A DNA stretch of 64,000 nt from Oleispirillum sp963668495 (GTDB lineage Bacteria > Pseudomonadota > Alphaproteobacteria > Rhodospirillales > Rhodospirillaceae), in NCBI GenBank assembly GCA_963668495.1, contig OY764545.1, forward strand, positions 992,001-1,056,000. The letters run 5' to 3'. Position numbers and translations under genes: made by a program. Of the stretch, positions 8,357 through 16,954 are shown piece after piece. The first letter of the stretch is position 1, and each line of letters opens with the position of its first letter. Below the pieces are notes generated by a model. That model saw only the letters and a list, made by a program, of their open reading frames with translations. It was not told where the DNA came from and did no database searches.

Positions 8357-9472
8357 TTAAGGCAAAATTCCGGTTTGATAGAGCCGGACACGTATTCCGC
8401 CATGCAGGACGGGCGGCAAGGTCGGCTTGAACTGTAGCCCGGTGGCTTTGGCAAGTCCGGCGTCGTCGGTGATGATGCCAACCCGCCAACCGCTGAAGCG
8501 TTCGGTCATGACCTTACCGATGGTTTGATATAAAGCCCGTAGATCGTCTTTCTTGCCGATCCGCCCACCATAAGGCGGGTTCAGGATGACAAGCCCGGCC
8601 TGTCCACCCGGTGGTATGAGGTCGCTGATCGCACAGCGGGCAAACTGGGTGACCTCCGCCACGCCTGCCCGGTTGGCGTTGGCGCGGCTCATTTCAATGG
8701 CGCCGTCATCCCGGTCGCGACCATAGAATATGACACTGGGTGCGGCGGTGGGCGTAGTGTCGCGCAGGTGTTGCCACTGACCCGGGTCGAATGAGGCAAG
8801 GTGTTCAAAGGCAAAGCTGCGCGAACGTCCGGGGAGCAGTCCACAGGCAATTTCGGCAGCCTCAATCACGAAGGAGCCGGAACCGCACATGGGGTCCAAG
8901 ACAGGTTCCGTTCCGTCAAAACGGCATTGGCGCAGAAACAGTGCGGCAAGATTTTCGCGCATGGGCGCGCGGTTGACCGCTTCCTTGTGGTTGCGTTTGT
9001 GTAAGGCCTCGCCAGAGGTATCAATGCTAAGTGTGCATTGGTTGTTGTCGATCCGGGCTTTAATCACCACGGCAGCGGATTTGCTGATTGGCGCGCCGAG
9101 TTCTTCGTGAATGGCGGTGGCAATACGCTGTGCTGCTGCGCCGCTGTGGTAGATTTTTGACCCTTTGCAACTGGCTTCAACTTGAACCGGGATATCCGGG
9201 CGCAAAATGTCGGCCCACGGCACCTTGCGGGACCGTTTATCCAACTGAGCCAAATGCAGGACATGGAAGGTGTCGATCCGAGCCAGAATGCGGCTGGCAC
9301 CGCGCAGTTCCAAATTGGCCCGCCAAACATCAGGCCAGCCGCCAAGGATCGTAACGCCGCCGGGAACAACCGTTGCCTGTTGGAAGCCCTTGTCATTGGC
9401 TTCGGCGCGTAAGGCAGTTTCAAGCCCCGGAGCCGTCACCAGAAATATTTCAAATGCATGGTCAGTCATCAT
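8357..9472 (-). CDS. THUMP-domain class I rRNA methyltransferase (RlmL N-terminal-like)
   Basis: The product is 371 residues. The N-terminal half (to ~160) is a ferredoxin-like/THUMP RNA-binding unit (EIFLVTAPGLETALRAEA onward). The C-terminal half is a Rossmann methyltransferase with DPMCGSGSFVIEAA (SAM loop) and VILNPPYGGRIG, an N-P-P-Y motif that marks transfer to an exocyclic amino nitrogen. This is the architecture of the short RlmL-type enzymes that make m2G2445 in 23S rRNA, without the RlmK half found in E. coli. The exact target base is inferred from the family. It is a single gene, separated by 87 bases from its neighbour. Confidence 0.83.
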   Translation of the reverse strand: MMTDHAFEIFLVTAPGLETALRAEANDKGFQQATVVPGGVTILGGWPDVWRANLELRGASRILARIDTFHVLHLAQLDKRSRKVPWADILRPDIPVQVEASCKGSKIYHSGAAAQRIATAIHEELGAPISKSAAVVIKARIDNNQCTLSIDTSGEALHKRNHKEAVNRAPMRENLAALFLRQCRFDGTEPVLDPMCGSGSFVIEAAEIACGLLPGRSRSFAFEHLASFDPGQWQHLRDTTPTAAPSVIFYGRDRDDGAIEMSRANANRAGVAEVTQFARCAISDLIPPGGQAGLVILNPPYGGRIGKKDDLRALYQTIGKVMTERFSGWRVGIITDDAGLAKATGLQFKPTLPPVLHGGIRVRLYQTGILP

Positions 9473-9504
9473 GGGGCTTTCATAGCCATTGGCGACGGGA
9501 AAGT

Positions 9505-10302
9505 CTATGGCTTGCGTGCCTTATGCGTTGGGTTCAGGACAGTGACTTCGCCTTGATCAAAGACGGACAAGCTGCCCGGTTGCATCACGACCCAGTTTTC
9601 ATTGTTGGTTAGGGGGCGGGTGGCAATGATGGTGACCACATCGTTCGGCGTGGTTTCCTTGGCAAAATCCACCGTCATTTCCGTGTCGATCAGGCTGGCC
9701 TCGCCAAAGGGAGCACGACGCATAATCCACGACAGGTGATTGCCACAATGGGCATACAGTACCTTGGCATCGCTCAACAGCATATTGAATACGCCAAGGG
9801 CGTGCAGGTCTTGGGTCAGGGACTGAATAAATCGCGACAAGGTGGCTTGGTTTTTGGGCGGTTTTGGAAACCGTTCGCGCAGGCGGTCCAGCATCCAACA
9901 AAACGCATGTTCGGAATCCGTGGTGCCGATGGGTTGGTAATGGGTCAGGGTGAGCTTTTTTATGCCTTTAAGCTGACCGTTGTGGGCAAATGTCCATTGA
10001 CGGCCCCACAGTTCGCGGGAAAACGGATGCGTGTTTTCAAGGCCGACCCGCCCACGGTTGGCTTTGCGAATATGGGAAATGACAATGCAGCTTTTGATCG
10101 AGAAATTGCGCAACAAGTGTGCGATTTCTGAATCGCAACTTGGGCACGGGTCATGAAAGGTACGGGCGGCCTTGCCATCATAAAATGCGATGCCCCAGCC
10201 GTCGGCATGGGGGCCAGTCCGCCCGCCACGCTCCATCAATCCTGAAAAGCTGAAACAAATGTCCGTCGGCACGTTGGCGCTCATTCCCAACAACTCACAC
10301 AT
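9505..10302 (-). CDS. yafJ: Class II glutamine amidotransferase, YafJ-type
   Basis: The product is about 265 residues from the ATG at 10302, not from the longer upstream frame. The start is fixed by biology: the catalytic nucleophile must be the N-terminal Cys after Met removal, and the protein begins M-C-E-L-L-G-M; GGAAAAG precedes it. Conserved features are GPHADGWGIAFYDGKAAR, ISHIRKAN and NTHPF, typical of the Ntn-hydrolase glutaminase fold. The acceptor partner of YafJ proteins is not established. Divergent from the following hypothetical gene. Confidence 0.87.
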   Translation of the reverse strand: MCELLGMSANVPTDICFSFSGLMERGGRTGPHADGWGIAFYDGKAARTFHDPCPSCDSEIAHLLRNFSIKSCIVISHIRKANRGRVGLENTHPFSRELWGRQWTFAHNGQLKGIKKLTLTHYQPIGTTDSEHAFCWMLDRLRERFPKPPKNQATLSRFIQSLTQDLHALGVFNMLLSDAKVLYAHCGNHLSWIMRRAPFGEASLIDTEMTVDFAKETTPNDVVTIIATRPLTNNENWVVMQPGSLSVFDQGEVTVLNPTHKARKP

Positions 10303-10439
10303 GTGCAGCTTTTCCTTCCGTCTGTGCTGTGTTCGTCTTTTGGTATAGCCGCCCCGGCGGGGGAGAACAAAGGCAAACGGCACAGCATTTGCAAAACTTT
10401 CGCCTAGGATACACAGCCAAAAGAAAGGGGTGGACGGTT

Positions 10440-10958
10440 ATGTCTATCATTTCTGCAACGAGTACAAACGGTTACAGTGTTTCTGTGTTGACTGGAGGCG
10501 TCCAGCAAACACAGACGGGATCGGCAAATTTTGCCGACTTTTTGAAGGATAAGGAAGAGTCTGCCGCCTCTGCTCAGGTTCCGGCAATCTCAGGATTGAT
10601 GAATTCCAGCGGAGCACTGTCCGTGGTTGCCATGGCTGATCATTCAGCGGCACAGGCTGCCGATGCGGATGAGGCTGATGGAAAATCTGCGGTTGATGCC
10701 TTTCGGGAATACATGGATATGACGCCGGAAGAACGCCTGTTTGTTTCCATGTTGGCGAAGCATGGCTACACCAAGGAACAGTACGAAGCCCTGCCGGAAG
10801 ATGAAAAACTGAAGTTGGAAAAACAAATTCAGGAAGAAATCCGCACCCAGCACGAACAGAAAATCACCATGGGCAAGTCTGCGGGCACATCAACCGATGA
10901 AATGGCCCAGCAAGCAGCCGGGACTGCCAATCAAAAACGTGATAGCCTATTCGGGTGA
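10440..10958 (+). CDS. Conserved hypothetical protein with a charged C-terminal helix
   Basis: The product is about 172 residues from the ATG at 10440 (GGGGTGGA upstream); the longer frame has no support. The first 110 residues are low-complexity, rich in Ser, Ala and Gly and likely disordered. The remainder, from DMTPEERLFVSMLAKHGYT on, is a strongly charged helical segment (YEALPEDEKLKLEKQIQEEI). No signal peptide or membrane segment is present. The stop overlaps the start of the methyltransferase gene (GTGATG), so the two are translationally coupled. The family is not recognised. Confidence 0.75.
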   Translation: MSIISATSTNGYSVSVLTGGVQQTQTGSANFADFLKDKEESAASAQVPAISGLMNSSGALSVVAMADHSAAQAADADEADGKSAVDAFREYMDMTPEERLFVSMLAKHGYTKEQYEALPEDEKLKLEKQIQEEIRTQHEQKITMGKSAGTSTDEMAQQAAGTANQKRDSLFG

Positions 10959-11578
10959 TGACAAGTCATTCTGTTCTTCATGCGTTGGCCGCGCGGACGC
11001 AAGAAATTTACGACAAACAGGCTGAGGTCTTTGACCGGGATCGCAGCAAATGCCTGTTTGAAAGACCTTGGATGCAGCGTTTTCAGGCTTTGCTGCCTGA
11101 GGATGCCAGCATCCTTGATGTCGGGTGCGGGACTGCGGACCCGATTGCCGCGTTTTTTATAGCGCAAGGGTACGCCTTAACCGGGGTGGATTTTTCCACC
11201 TCGATGTTGGCGATTGCTCAAAAGCGTTTTCCTGACGGAGACTGGCGACGAGCCGATATGCGGACCATGTCACTTGGGCAGTCTTTTGACGGGATTCTGG
11301 CATGGCATAGTTTCTTTCATTTGACACAAAACGATCAGCGCATAGCTTTGCATCGGTTTGCCCAGCACCTTGCACCCGGTGGGGTTTTGATGTTAACGGC
11401 TGGGCCGTCTGCGGGTGAGTGTACCGGTCATGTGGGTGACGAGCTTGTGTACCATGCGAGCCTGTCACAGCAGGGGTATGCTGAGGCTCTTGCGCAGTTT
11501 GGCATTTCCGTTGTGGATTTCGTTTCGGAAGATCCTGACTGTGGCTATGCGACTGTACTTTTGGCACAACGTCTATAG
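10958..11578 (+). CDS. Small-molecule SAM-dependent methyltransferase
   Basis: The product is about 206 residues. Motif I is ILDVGCGTADPIAAFF (residues ~48-63), followed by the acidic ribose-binding strand ALTGVDFSTSML, then WRRADMR and the post-motif helix LAPGGVLMLTAG. This is a Methyltransf_11/25-type class I fold; the substrate is unknown. The ATG at 10958 is chosen; a GTG three bases earlier is possible. It overlaps the upstream hypothetical gene and converges on the ybaN-like gene 33 bases away. Confidence 0.82.
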   Translation: MTSHSVLHALAARTQEIYDKQAEVFDRDRSKCLFERPWMQRFQALLPEDASILDVGCGTADPIAAFFIAQGYALTGVDFSTSMLAIAQKRFPDGDWRRADMRTMSLGQSFDGILAWHSFFHLTQNDQRIALHRFAQHLAPGGVLMLTAGPSAGECTGHVGDELVYHASLSQQGYAEALAQFGISVVDFVSEDPDCGYATVLLAQRL

Positions 11579-11611
11579 CCTTTGCCTTTTTTATCGTCAG
11601 GGGCAGGAGGG

Positions 11612-11980
11612 TTACTCCGGTGGGTTTGGGCGCGAAATGATGAAGCCACCGACGGTGATTAAGACCAATCCCTGAACGGTCAAGATGATCGGTCCGAACC
11701 CCAATGCCAATGATATGCAAAACACCACGATCAAGGACAGGATCGCCGCCATTTTGGCAGGGCGACCAATGGCCCCGTATCTGTTCCAGTTTGTAATCAT
11801 TGGCCCGAACAGGTCATGATTGACCAGCCACTGATGCCAACGTTCCGAAGACCGGGCAAAGGCATAGGCCGCCAGTATTAAGAACGGTGTGGTCGGCAGC
11901 AAGGGTAAGGCCAAGCCGATGACGGCAAGCACAAGGGCGATGCCGCCAAGGCAGAACCAGATTATGCGCTTTGTTGTCAT
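11612..11980 (-). CDS. ybaN: YbaN-like inner-membrane protein (DUF454)
   Basis: The product is 122 residues. It has three hydrophobic segments and the DUF454 signature GLALPLLPTTPFLILAAYAF followed by ARSS-x-R-x-H-x-W-L-x-N-H, then FGPMITNW. YbaN-family proteins are small inner-membrane proteins of unknown role, sometimes found near heme-uptake genes; there is none here. The gene lies alone, with a strong bidirectional terminator beyond its start side. Confidence 0.88.
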   Translation of the reverse strand: MTTKRIIWFCLGGIALVLAVIGLALPLLPTTPFLILAAYAFARSSERWHQWLVNHDLFGPMITNWNRYGAIGRPAKMAAILSLIVVFCISLALGFGPIILTVQGLVLITVGGFIISRPNPPE

Positions 11981-12037
11981 GTGATTGATGGAAGCCGATC
12001 ATTGATGTTCTGTCGTGATCTTCGACGATATCATAAA

Positions 12038-12064
12038 AAAAGCTCCGCTGTGTGCGGAGCTTTT
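12038..12064. terminator. Intrinsic terminator
   Basis: AAAAGCTCCGC and GCGGAGCTTTT form an 11-bp stem with a five-base loop (TGTGT), flanked by A and T runs. It would act in both directions. It lies just beyond the stop of the M48 peptidase gene (12088), which it most likely serves. Confidence 0.85.
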
Positions 12065-12087
12065 AGGGGTTTTAATCAGCAGCATTC

Positions 12088-13722
12088 CTATCCGCGTTGC
12101 GGCATAAATGAATTATCGCGGGCGGTATTGCAGCGGCTTTTCATGTAGTGGTCTTTTTCAGCCTCTGCTGTTTGAATGCAGGATTGGTAGGCTTGCGATG
12201 CTTTTTGGAATTGACCGGAGCGCGCGTAGACCAGAATTTCCCGGTCCAAAAGTGCGTTACCGATGTTGTTGTGGCGTTTGTTTTGCTCCAACGCCCATTG
12301 CGCCGTTTTATAGTCTTGGCGCGCCATTGCTTCATCGAACAGCGACATGAAGACGGTTGGCGGTGGACGGCGATCTTTTGCCGCCAGATTAAGGTTTGTA
12401 TAAGCTTTGCGTTCCTGTTTTTGGGCCTTTCTGATTTTATACAAGGCGAAGCGCAGGCTTGTATCCCGATCCGAGGCACCGGAAAGACCGTTTAGGGCAG
12501 CTTTTTCCGCTTGTTCCAGTTCTCCCTGTGCCAGAAGGTCTTCTGCGGTGTATGCGGCGCGGCGTTTACGGATGATTTTGCCTCCTGCCCCGCGTGTTGT
12601 TGCTCTTTGGAAGGACTTTTCTTTCAACTCCTGTTGGAAGGCTTCAACAAAAGTGTCTTGTTCACGGTTGAAATAGCCGACCAGGTTCTGTTCGCGGCCC
12701 TCCGGGGTGGTATGATCGTTGGTGACTGCGTCGAATAGCTTGGAGAAAATCACGCCCGGTGCGCTGAACATTTTGTTCAGCATCATGGCGGTGCCCTCGC
12801 CGATGCGCCCGGAATTCATGGTGGCCTCGACCTGTTGCGCGAAATCCTGTTCTGCTGTGGCGATCTTGGTTTTCTCTTTTCGGTGGGTTTCCTTCAGGCG
12901 GTGCATGACTGTCATGCCGCCGGAAGGGTTGTATCCGGCCCTGTTGACAAGATCGAATGCCAGCAGGTCTGCCTCATCTTCCTGTTCGCGCTTCCATGAG
13001 TTTGTCATGACATCGGATTGTAAGGCTTCATACAGTTTGTACCCGACAATTGTCATAAGCGCGTTTTCTCCACGCTGTGAGTCTTTGTCGGAGCTAAGGG
13101 AGGATACCAGCAGGATGCCACCGGCAATGCGTGTTTCGATTTCCTTGCGGGCTTCGACGTTGCGGTCCAGTTCATGATGCAGCAACAAACCGTGGGAGGC
13201 CTCGTGCGCAAGGATAAAGGCGAGTTCGTCTTCACTTGTGCAGTTCACGATCACTCCCGTGTTGACCGCAATAATGCCATTGGGGTTCAGAAATGCGCTG
13301 TAGCCGGAATTTTCGACAAGCACGACCCGGAAGTTTGGTCGTTCATGGGGCCAATGCTGCAACGTTTTATCCAAAACCCGCTGCATATATTTTTCAATGG
13401 AGGACATCCCATATGCTTGCCCTTCCATTTTCAGCGCGTTGAGTTTCCTTTCCCCCGCAAGGCCGTAACTTAAATTTACCCCTTCCTTACGCCCGCCAAG
13501 GTCTTCGCCGATCTGGGTCAGAGTGCTGACCTTGGCCCGTTCGTCACGTCGTTGTTTGGCAGTGTCTATGAATTGTCCGTCAAATTCTTCGTAGGAATCA
13601 TTCAGGCCAATGCCAATTCGGGCGGCATCAAGCGTATCGCCGACGGTTTGACATGCACATAAGACAAGGCAAGCCACAGAAATGGTCAGTCCCTTGCGGA
13701 TCAGTTGTTTAAGATTTAGCAT
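12088..13722 (-). CDS. M48-family metallopeptidase lipoprotein with TPR-like C-terminus
   Basis: The product is 544 residues. A lipoprotein signal ends in L21-C22-A23-C24, with Cys24 as the lipidated residue. The zinc site is H173-E-A-S-H177 with the third ligand in the EDEAD motif near residue 248-252, as in M48 peptidases of the BepA/LoiP group. The segment after ~400 is helical and repeat-like (ALNGLSGASDRDTSLRF, MARQDYKTAQWALEQN), resembling the TPR tail of BepA, which checks outer-membrane protein assembly. The start ATG overlaps the stop of the upstream gene (ATGCTAA), so it is translationally coupled to the two genes before it. Confidence 0.87.
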   Translation of the reverse strand: MLNLKQLIRKGLTISVACLVLCACQTVGDTLDAARIGIGLNDSYEEFDGQFIDTAKQRRDERAKVSTLTQIGEDLGGRKEGVNLSYGLAGERKLNALKMEGQAYGMSSIEKYMQRVLDKTLQHWPHERPNFRVVLVENSGYSAFLNPNGIIAVNTGVIVNCTSEDELAFILAHEASHGLLLHHELDRNVEARKEIETRIAGGILLVSSLSSDKDSQRGENALMTIVGYKLYEALQSDVMTNSWKREQEDEADLLAFDLVNRAGYNPSGGMTVMHRLKETHRKEKTKIATAEQDFAQQVEATMNSGRIGEGTAMMLNKMFSAPGVIFSKLFDAVTNDHTTPEGREQNLVGYFNREQDTFVEAFQQELKEKSFQRATTRGAGGKIIRKRRAAYTAEDLLAQGELEQAEKAALNGLSGASDRDTSLRFALYKIRKAQKQERKAYTNLNLAAKDRRPPPTVFMSLFDEAMARQDYKTAQWALEQNKRHNNIGNALLDREILVYARSGQFQKASQAYQSCIQTAEAEKDHYMKSRCNTARDNSFMPQRG

Positions 13723-14096
13723 CCCGGTCCCCCAAGTCCGCGAGAAATGTGGGACTTCCCTGCCGGTGCCTGATTGTTGAGGCCGCTGCCGCAGCCACCC
13801 TTCACCGCGACCCGGCGAGAGGTTTTAACCTGCATGGACAAAAGCCAAATATTGCCGTGTTTCTTGGACGAAATTTTGACGCGGTTGGTTTTGCTGTCAA
13901 AGGCAAGCGCCGCAAACTCCGGTTGAGGCAAATCAGAAACGGACACTTTCCCTATGCGCTTCCCCGACTCGTTGAACGCCAGAACCTGACCGTTTTTATC
14001 CGCGTTGTATTTTAGGATGTTGAAAGATTCAGCCGCATTGGCGGACAGAGGCAGATACGCTGCGATACATAAGACAAGACCAAGCATAACCCTCAT
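13716..14096 (-). CDS. Small secreted protein of unknown function
   Basis: The product is about 126 residues from the ATG at 14096. That start has AGAGGAAAAG upstream and opens a clear signal peptide (MRVMLGLVLCIAAYLPLSANA). The mature sequence has a compact basic region ending in VAVKGGCGSGLNNQA and a Gly-rich tail; it may be a small beta domain. It is sandwiched in an operon. Its start overlaps the CHASE2 gene stop (ATGA) and its stop overlaps the M48 peptidase start (ATGCTAA). The family is not recognised. Confidence 0.72.
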   Translation of the reverse strand: MRVMLGLVLCIAAYLPLSANAAESFNILKYNADKNGQVLAFNESGKRIGKVSVSDLPQPEFAALAFDSKTNRVKISSKKHGNIWLLSMQVKTSRRVAVKGGCGSGLNNQAPAGKSHISRGLGGPGC

Positions 14097-15568
14097 TGTG
14101 CTTTTCCTCTCTTCAGTTTTGAGAGCCAAAGGCTCTGTGTTGTGATTTTTAATGTGCTTGGGATTAGTGATTTGCTGCTTTTGGTACAATGCAACAGTTC
14201 GGAATACATGGGATAGGCCAAGACCCAACAGGCCGCGACAATGCCCGTCCAATTGATAGGCTCAAAGCCTGCGACCTCTGCCCAAAAAACGGCAGTTGCC
14301 ATACCAAAGACAAGAGCCATGCTGGCTGTCAGTGCGGTTGCCACAATAAGTAGGGCAAGTCTTTTGACCATGGAGCAAGCGGTGCACTTGGTGATAAGCC
14401 ACGTGCAAATGAGAAAACCGGCAAATTCAAACACAACAAGGAACGCGATTTCCACAATATCACTCAGGGAAATCCTGCCATTTAATAGGGATGGCCACGG
14501 GTGTTTGTAATTTTCGCCTAGGGAAATCAGGTTATCCAAAGCCATGGCGTGGACCATGACGCCGGGAACCTTGCCAAAAACCGGCGAGTATCCGTGATCC
14601 TGAATGGCTGCGAAATCAGCCCCAATCAGGATGATTCGATCGTGCAATAGGTTTTGCAACGCGTTGATATTAACGCCATAGGTTTCGGGCGAAAGCAGCC
14701 ATTCGGCCCTGATTATTGGGTGATAGGTGCATCCCGCAGGTAAAATTTCTGGATGGGTTGCATCCATATAAAACAAATCAGCCATACTGCTGTGCAACAG
14801 TTGTTGAATGCTATTGCGTGTTTGCGGGCAGGATTGTGCGGTTTTTGCCAGCCCCGGATGTAAGTCTTTGTAATTTTCAGGCCAAGTATTGCCCCACGAT
14901 ACGACAAGGTCAGGGCTGTTTTCAGGGATATCCATGCATGTGCCTTGCCCTTCACACCAATACTCATACAGCTTGACTGCGGCTGCCTTGATCGCGGGTT
15001 GTTCGGGGCAGGGATTGGCGGAGGTCAGGTGCAGGTGGCTGGAATTGTCGTAAAAAAGCGTATGGGCTTGATAATCGGCAGCACTGGCGATTTCGGGGAT
15101 GATCCGTATTCCCCCTTCACAAGTTGACGTGGGCTGCAATGCCTCACCGGGGAGGCCGACAATCGACGGGGTCAGGCTGAGTGCGGTGGCGAAAGTCGGC
15201 AGGTTTTCGGGGTCGGTCCTTTGGTCAAGGAAGGCAATGTCGAAAAATAGTGACTGCGCACCTGCCGCAAATAAGGATTCGGTGATGGATTGGTAAAAAG
15301 AGAATTCGGGGGGAAAGCCAAGGTTCAAACGGTCTCGGGTATCATCATCAATGATAATGACCGCGATTTTGTCTTGTCCGGTGGCACGATAAAAAGAGGC
15401 AGCAGCCCTGTTATATATATCTCTTGAAAGCTGATCCGCGGCTTGGCGCATTCCAAGTGGATTCAGGAAAATGAGAAGCAGGATAAAACTGACCCTCATT
15501 GCGCTGCGCATGATGCGACTGGACAGCCTTGGCCTGACATACGCAGGTTGCGCGCTGTGAGTATTCAT
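14093..15568 (-). CDS. CHASE2-domain membrane sensor without an output domain
   Basis: The product is 491 residues. One N-terminal membrane segment (~22-42) is followed by a large periplasmic CHASE2 domain (~45-375): RDIYNRAAASFYR, then IAVIIIDDDTRDRLN, FFDIAFLDQRTD, ILIGADFAAIQD and a final MVHAMALDNLI, all typical CHASE2 landmarks. Three C-terminal membrane segments follow (~385-465). In most CHASE2 proteins a cyclase, kinase or GGDEF domain comes next; here the chain ends in a short basic cytoplasmic tail. It is first in a coupled operon with a small secreted protein and an M48 lipoprotein peptidase, so an envelope-sensing role is an inference from context. Confidence 0.78.
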   Translation of the reverse strand: MNTHSAQPAYVRPRLSSRIMRSAMRVSFILLLIFLNPLGMRQAADQLSRDIYNRAAASFYRATGQDKIAVIIIDDDTRDRLNLGFPPEFSFYQSITESLFAAGAQSLFFDIAFLDQRTDPENLPTFATALSLTPSIVGLPGEALQPTSTCEGGIRIIPEIASAADYQAHTLFYDNSSHLHLTSANPCPEQPAIKAAAVKLYEYWCEGQGTCMDIPENSPDLVVSWGNTWPENYKDLHPGLAKTAQSCPQTRNSIQQLLHSSMADLFYMDATHPEILPAGCTYHPIIRAEWLLSPETYGVNINALQNLLHDRIILIGADFAAIQDHGYSPVFGKVPGVMVHAMALDNLISLGENYKHPWPSLLNGRISLSDIVEIAFLVVFEFAGFLICTWLITKCTACSMVKRLALLIVATALTASMALVFGMATAVFWAEVAGFEPINWTGIVAACWVLAYPMYSELLHCTKSSKSLIPSTLKITTQSLWLSKLKRGKAQ

Positions 15569-15728
15569 TTTCCCTCAAAAAGCAACTATTCAGAGTCGTT
15601 ATTGTGTTACCTGTATACCCTGAGGTGAGGGGCGAGGGAAGAACCATTGGTAGAATTTTTGCGCAAATTATAGCCTTTAATGGGGCGGGCGGCTTGTTCG
15701 TTGGAAATAAAGTGAGAGTGCAAATAGC

Positions 15729-15763
15729 AAAACGGCTCCAAGTCAGTGACTTGAAGCCGTTTT
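15729..15763. terminator. Bidirectional terminator after tRNA-Arg
   Basis: AAAACGGCT-x-CAAGTCA pairs with TGACTTG-x-AGCCGTTTT, a long stem with one mismatch and A/T runs on both sides. It lies 7 bases past the 3' end of the minus-strand tRNA and ends its transcript. Confidence 0.85.
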
Positions 15764-15769
15764 GATAAA

Positions 15770-15846
15770 TGGCGCGCCCGGGAAGATTCGAACTCCCAAC
15801 CTCCTGATCCGTAGTCAGGTGCTCTATCCAGTTGAGCTACGGGCGC
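15770..15846 (-). tRNA. tRNA-Arg (anticodon ACG)
   Basis: Read on the minus strand: acceptor GCGCCCG pairs with CGGGCGC, the D-loop region is TAGCTCAACTGGATAGAGC, the anticodon arm is CTGACTACGGATCAG with ACG in the loop, and the T-arm contains GTTCGAATC. Discriminator G and an encoded CCA end the gene. ACG is the tRNA whose wobble A is deaminated to inosine by TadA. There is no intron. Confidence 0.97.
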
Positions 15847-15969
15847 ATCGTGGTGCCGATGTCATCGGCGAGGGCGACTAAGTACCCAATTCCAGAGAGG
15901 GGCGCAAGAGAAAAATGACATTTTTTTGCAAAACCACGCTGTTTTTTGATTTTCCAGATATGTCGTTGC

Positions 15970-16899
15970 TTATCCTTGGGTTTGCTGGCGACCAAAGAAT
16001 GCAAGGCGGTCCCTGCGTTTGGCGCGCAGTTGTCCGCCTTCCGTATGACGCAGTTTGCCAAGGCTGGTTATGATTGCTGCGCCGGCTTCATGGCAGGCTT
16101 GCTGTGGGGCGCGATGGGCACCACCCAGCGGTTCGGGGATGATTGCGTCCACTATTCCGTGACGGAGAAGGTCGTTTGCCACAATGCCGAGGGACTCTGC
16201 TGATGCAGTTAAGGCCCGGTCTTTATCTGTAGTGTCGGCCCAAAGGGCGGAGGCACTGGTCTCGGGGGAGAGCATGGATAAGGTAGCGTGCTGCATGATC
16301 AAAACCGCATCGGCGGTCATGAGTAGGGCGGTGGATGGCCCGGCGGCTGCGCCACAGATCACGGAAATGATCGGAACCCTTAGACCCAGTGCCGTTGACA
16401 TACAGGTGCTGAGCGGAAGGGCAATGTCGTGGGCTTCGGGGTCCTCTCCGTCGGCAAGGATAATGACCGGGAGCCGAAAGCGTTGGGCCAAGGCCAGCAG
16501 GCGGGTTGCCTTCTTCAGTCCGGCGATAAGGTCCGGTTTGGGGCAACCCGTACCGCCGGGTGTGTGGCGGGGGCGGTCATGACCGATAACGACCACGCTG
16601 TGGTCCAAAATCCGAGCCAGTCCACCTGTGGTAAATGTTGCATTGCCGCCGTCCCGGTCCCCGTGCAGTTCAATGAATTCACTGCAGATGGTTTGGATGA
16701 TCTCCCGCGCGCCGGGGCGTTCGGGGTGTCTGGCGACTTGAATCGTTTGCCACGGAGTCAGGCGACCATAAATGCTTTCTAAGGCGCGACGGATTCGGGT
16801 TTGCAGGGTCGCTTCTTCTTCGCCGCCGCCGCGGTGACGTAGATCCGCCAGTTCGGCTTCCAGTTCGGCAATCGTGTCTTCAAATTCAAGAAACAGCAT
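15970..16899 (-). CDS. Divergent AccA-like carboxyltransferase alpha-subunit paralogue
   Basis: The product is about 309 residues from the ATG at 16899 (AGGG upstream; a TTG seven codons earlier is the alternative). Framework segments match acetyl-CoA carboxylase alpha subunit: LTPWQTIQVARHPERP (48-63), EFIELHGDRDGG (74-85), VVVIGHDRPRHT (102-113), MLSPETSASALW (209-220), and IIPEPLGGAHRAP (253-265). However, the usual D-T-P-G-A-Y-P-G segment is replaced by LADGEDPEAHDIAL around 148-161, and the E-G-G-S-G-G-A-L oxyanion loop reads GAAAGPSTALL at 183-193. It is therefore unlikely to be the housekeeping AccA. A single gene, just upstream of tRNA-Arg. Confidence 0.75.
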   Translation of the reverse strand: MLFLEFEDTIAELEAELADLRHRGGGEEEATLQTRIRRALESIYGRLTPWQTIQVARHPERPGAREIIQTICSEFIELHGDRDGGNATFTTGGLARILDHSVVVIGHDRPRHTPGGTGCPKPDLIAGLKKATRLLALAQRFRLPVIILADGEDPEAHDIALPLSTCMSTALGLRVPIISVICGAAAGPSTALLMTADAVLIMQHATLSMLSPETSASALWADTTDKDRALTASAESLGIVANDLLRHGIVDAIIPEPLGGAHRAPQQACHEAGAAIITSLGKLRHTEGGQLRAKRRDRLAFFGRQQTQG

Positions 16900-16954
16900 G
16901 TTTGACCCTATTCCACTCAATCAGCCTTATATGTAGCAGTGCTCTGTTGAGCTG

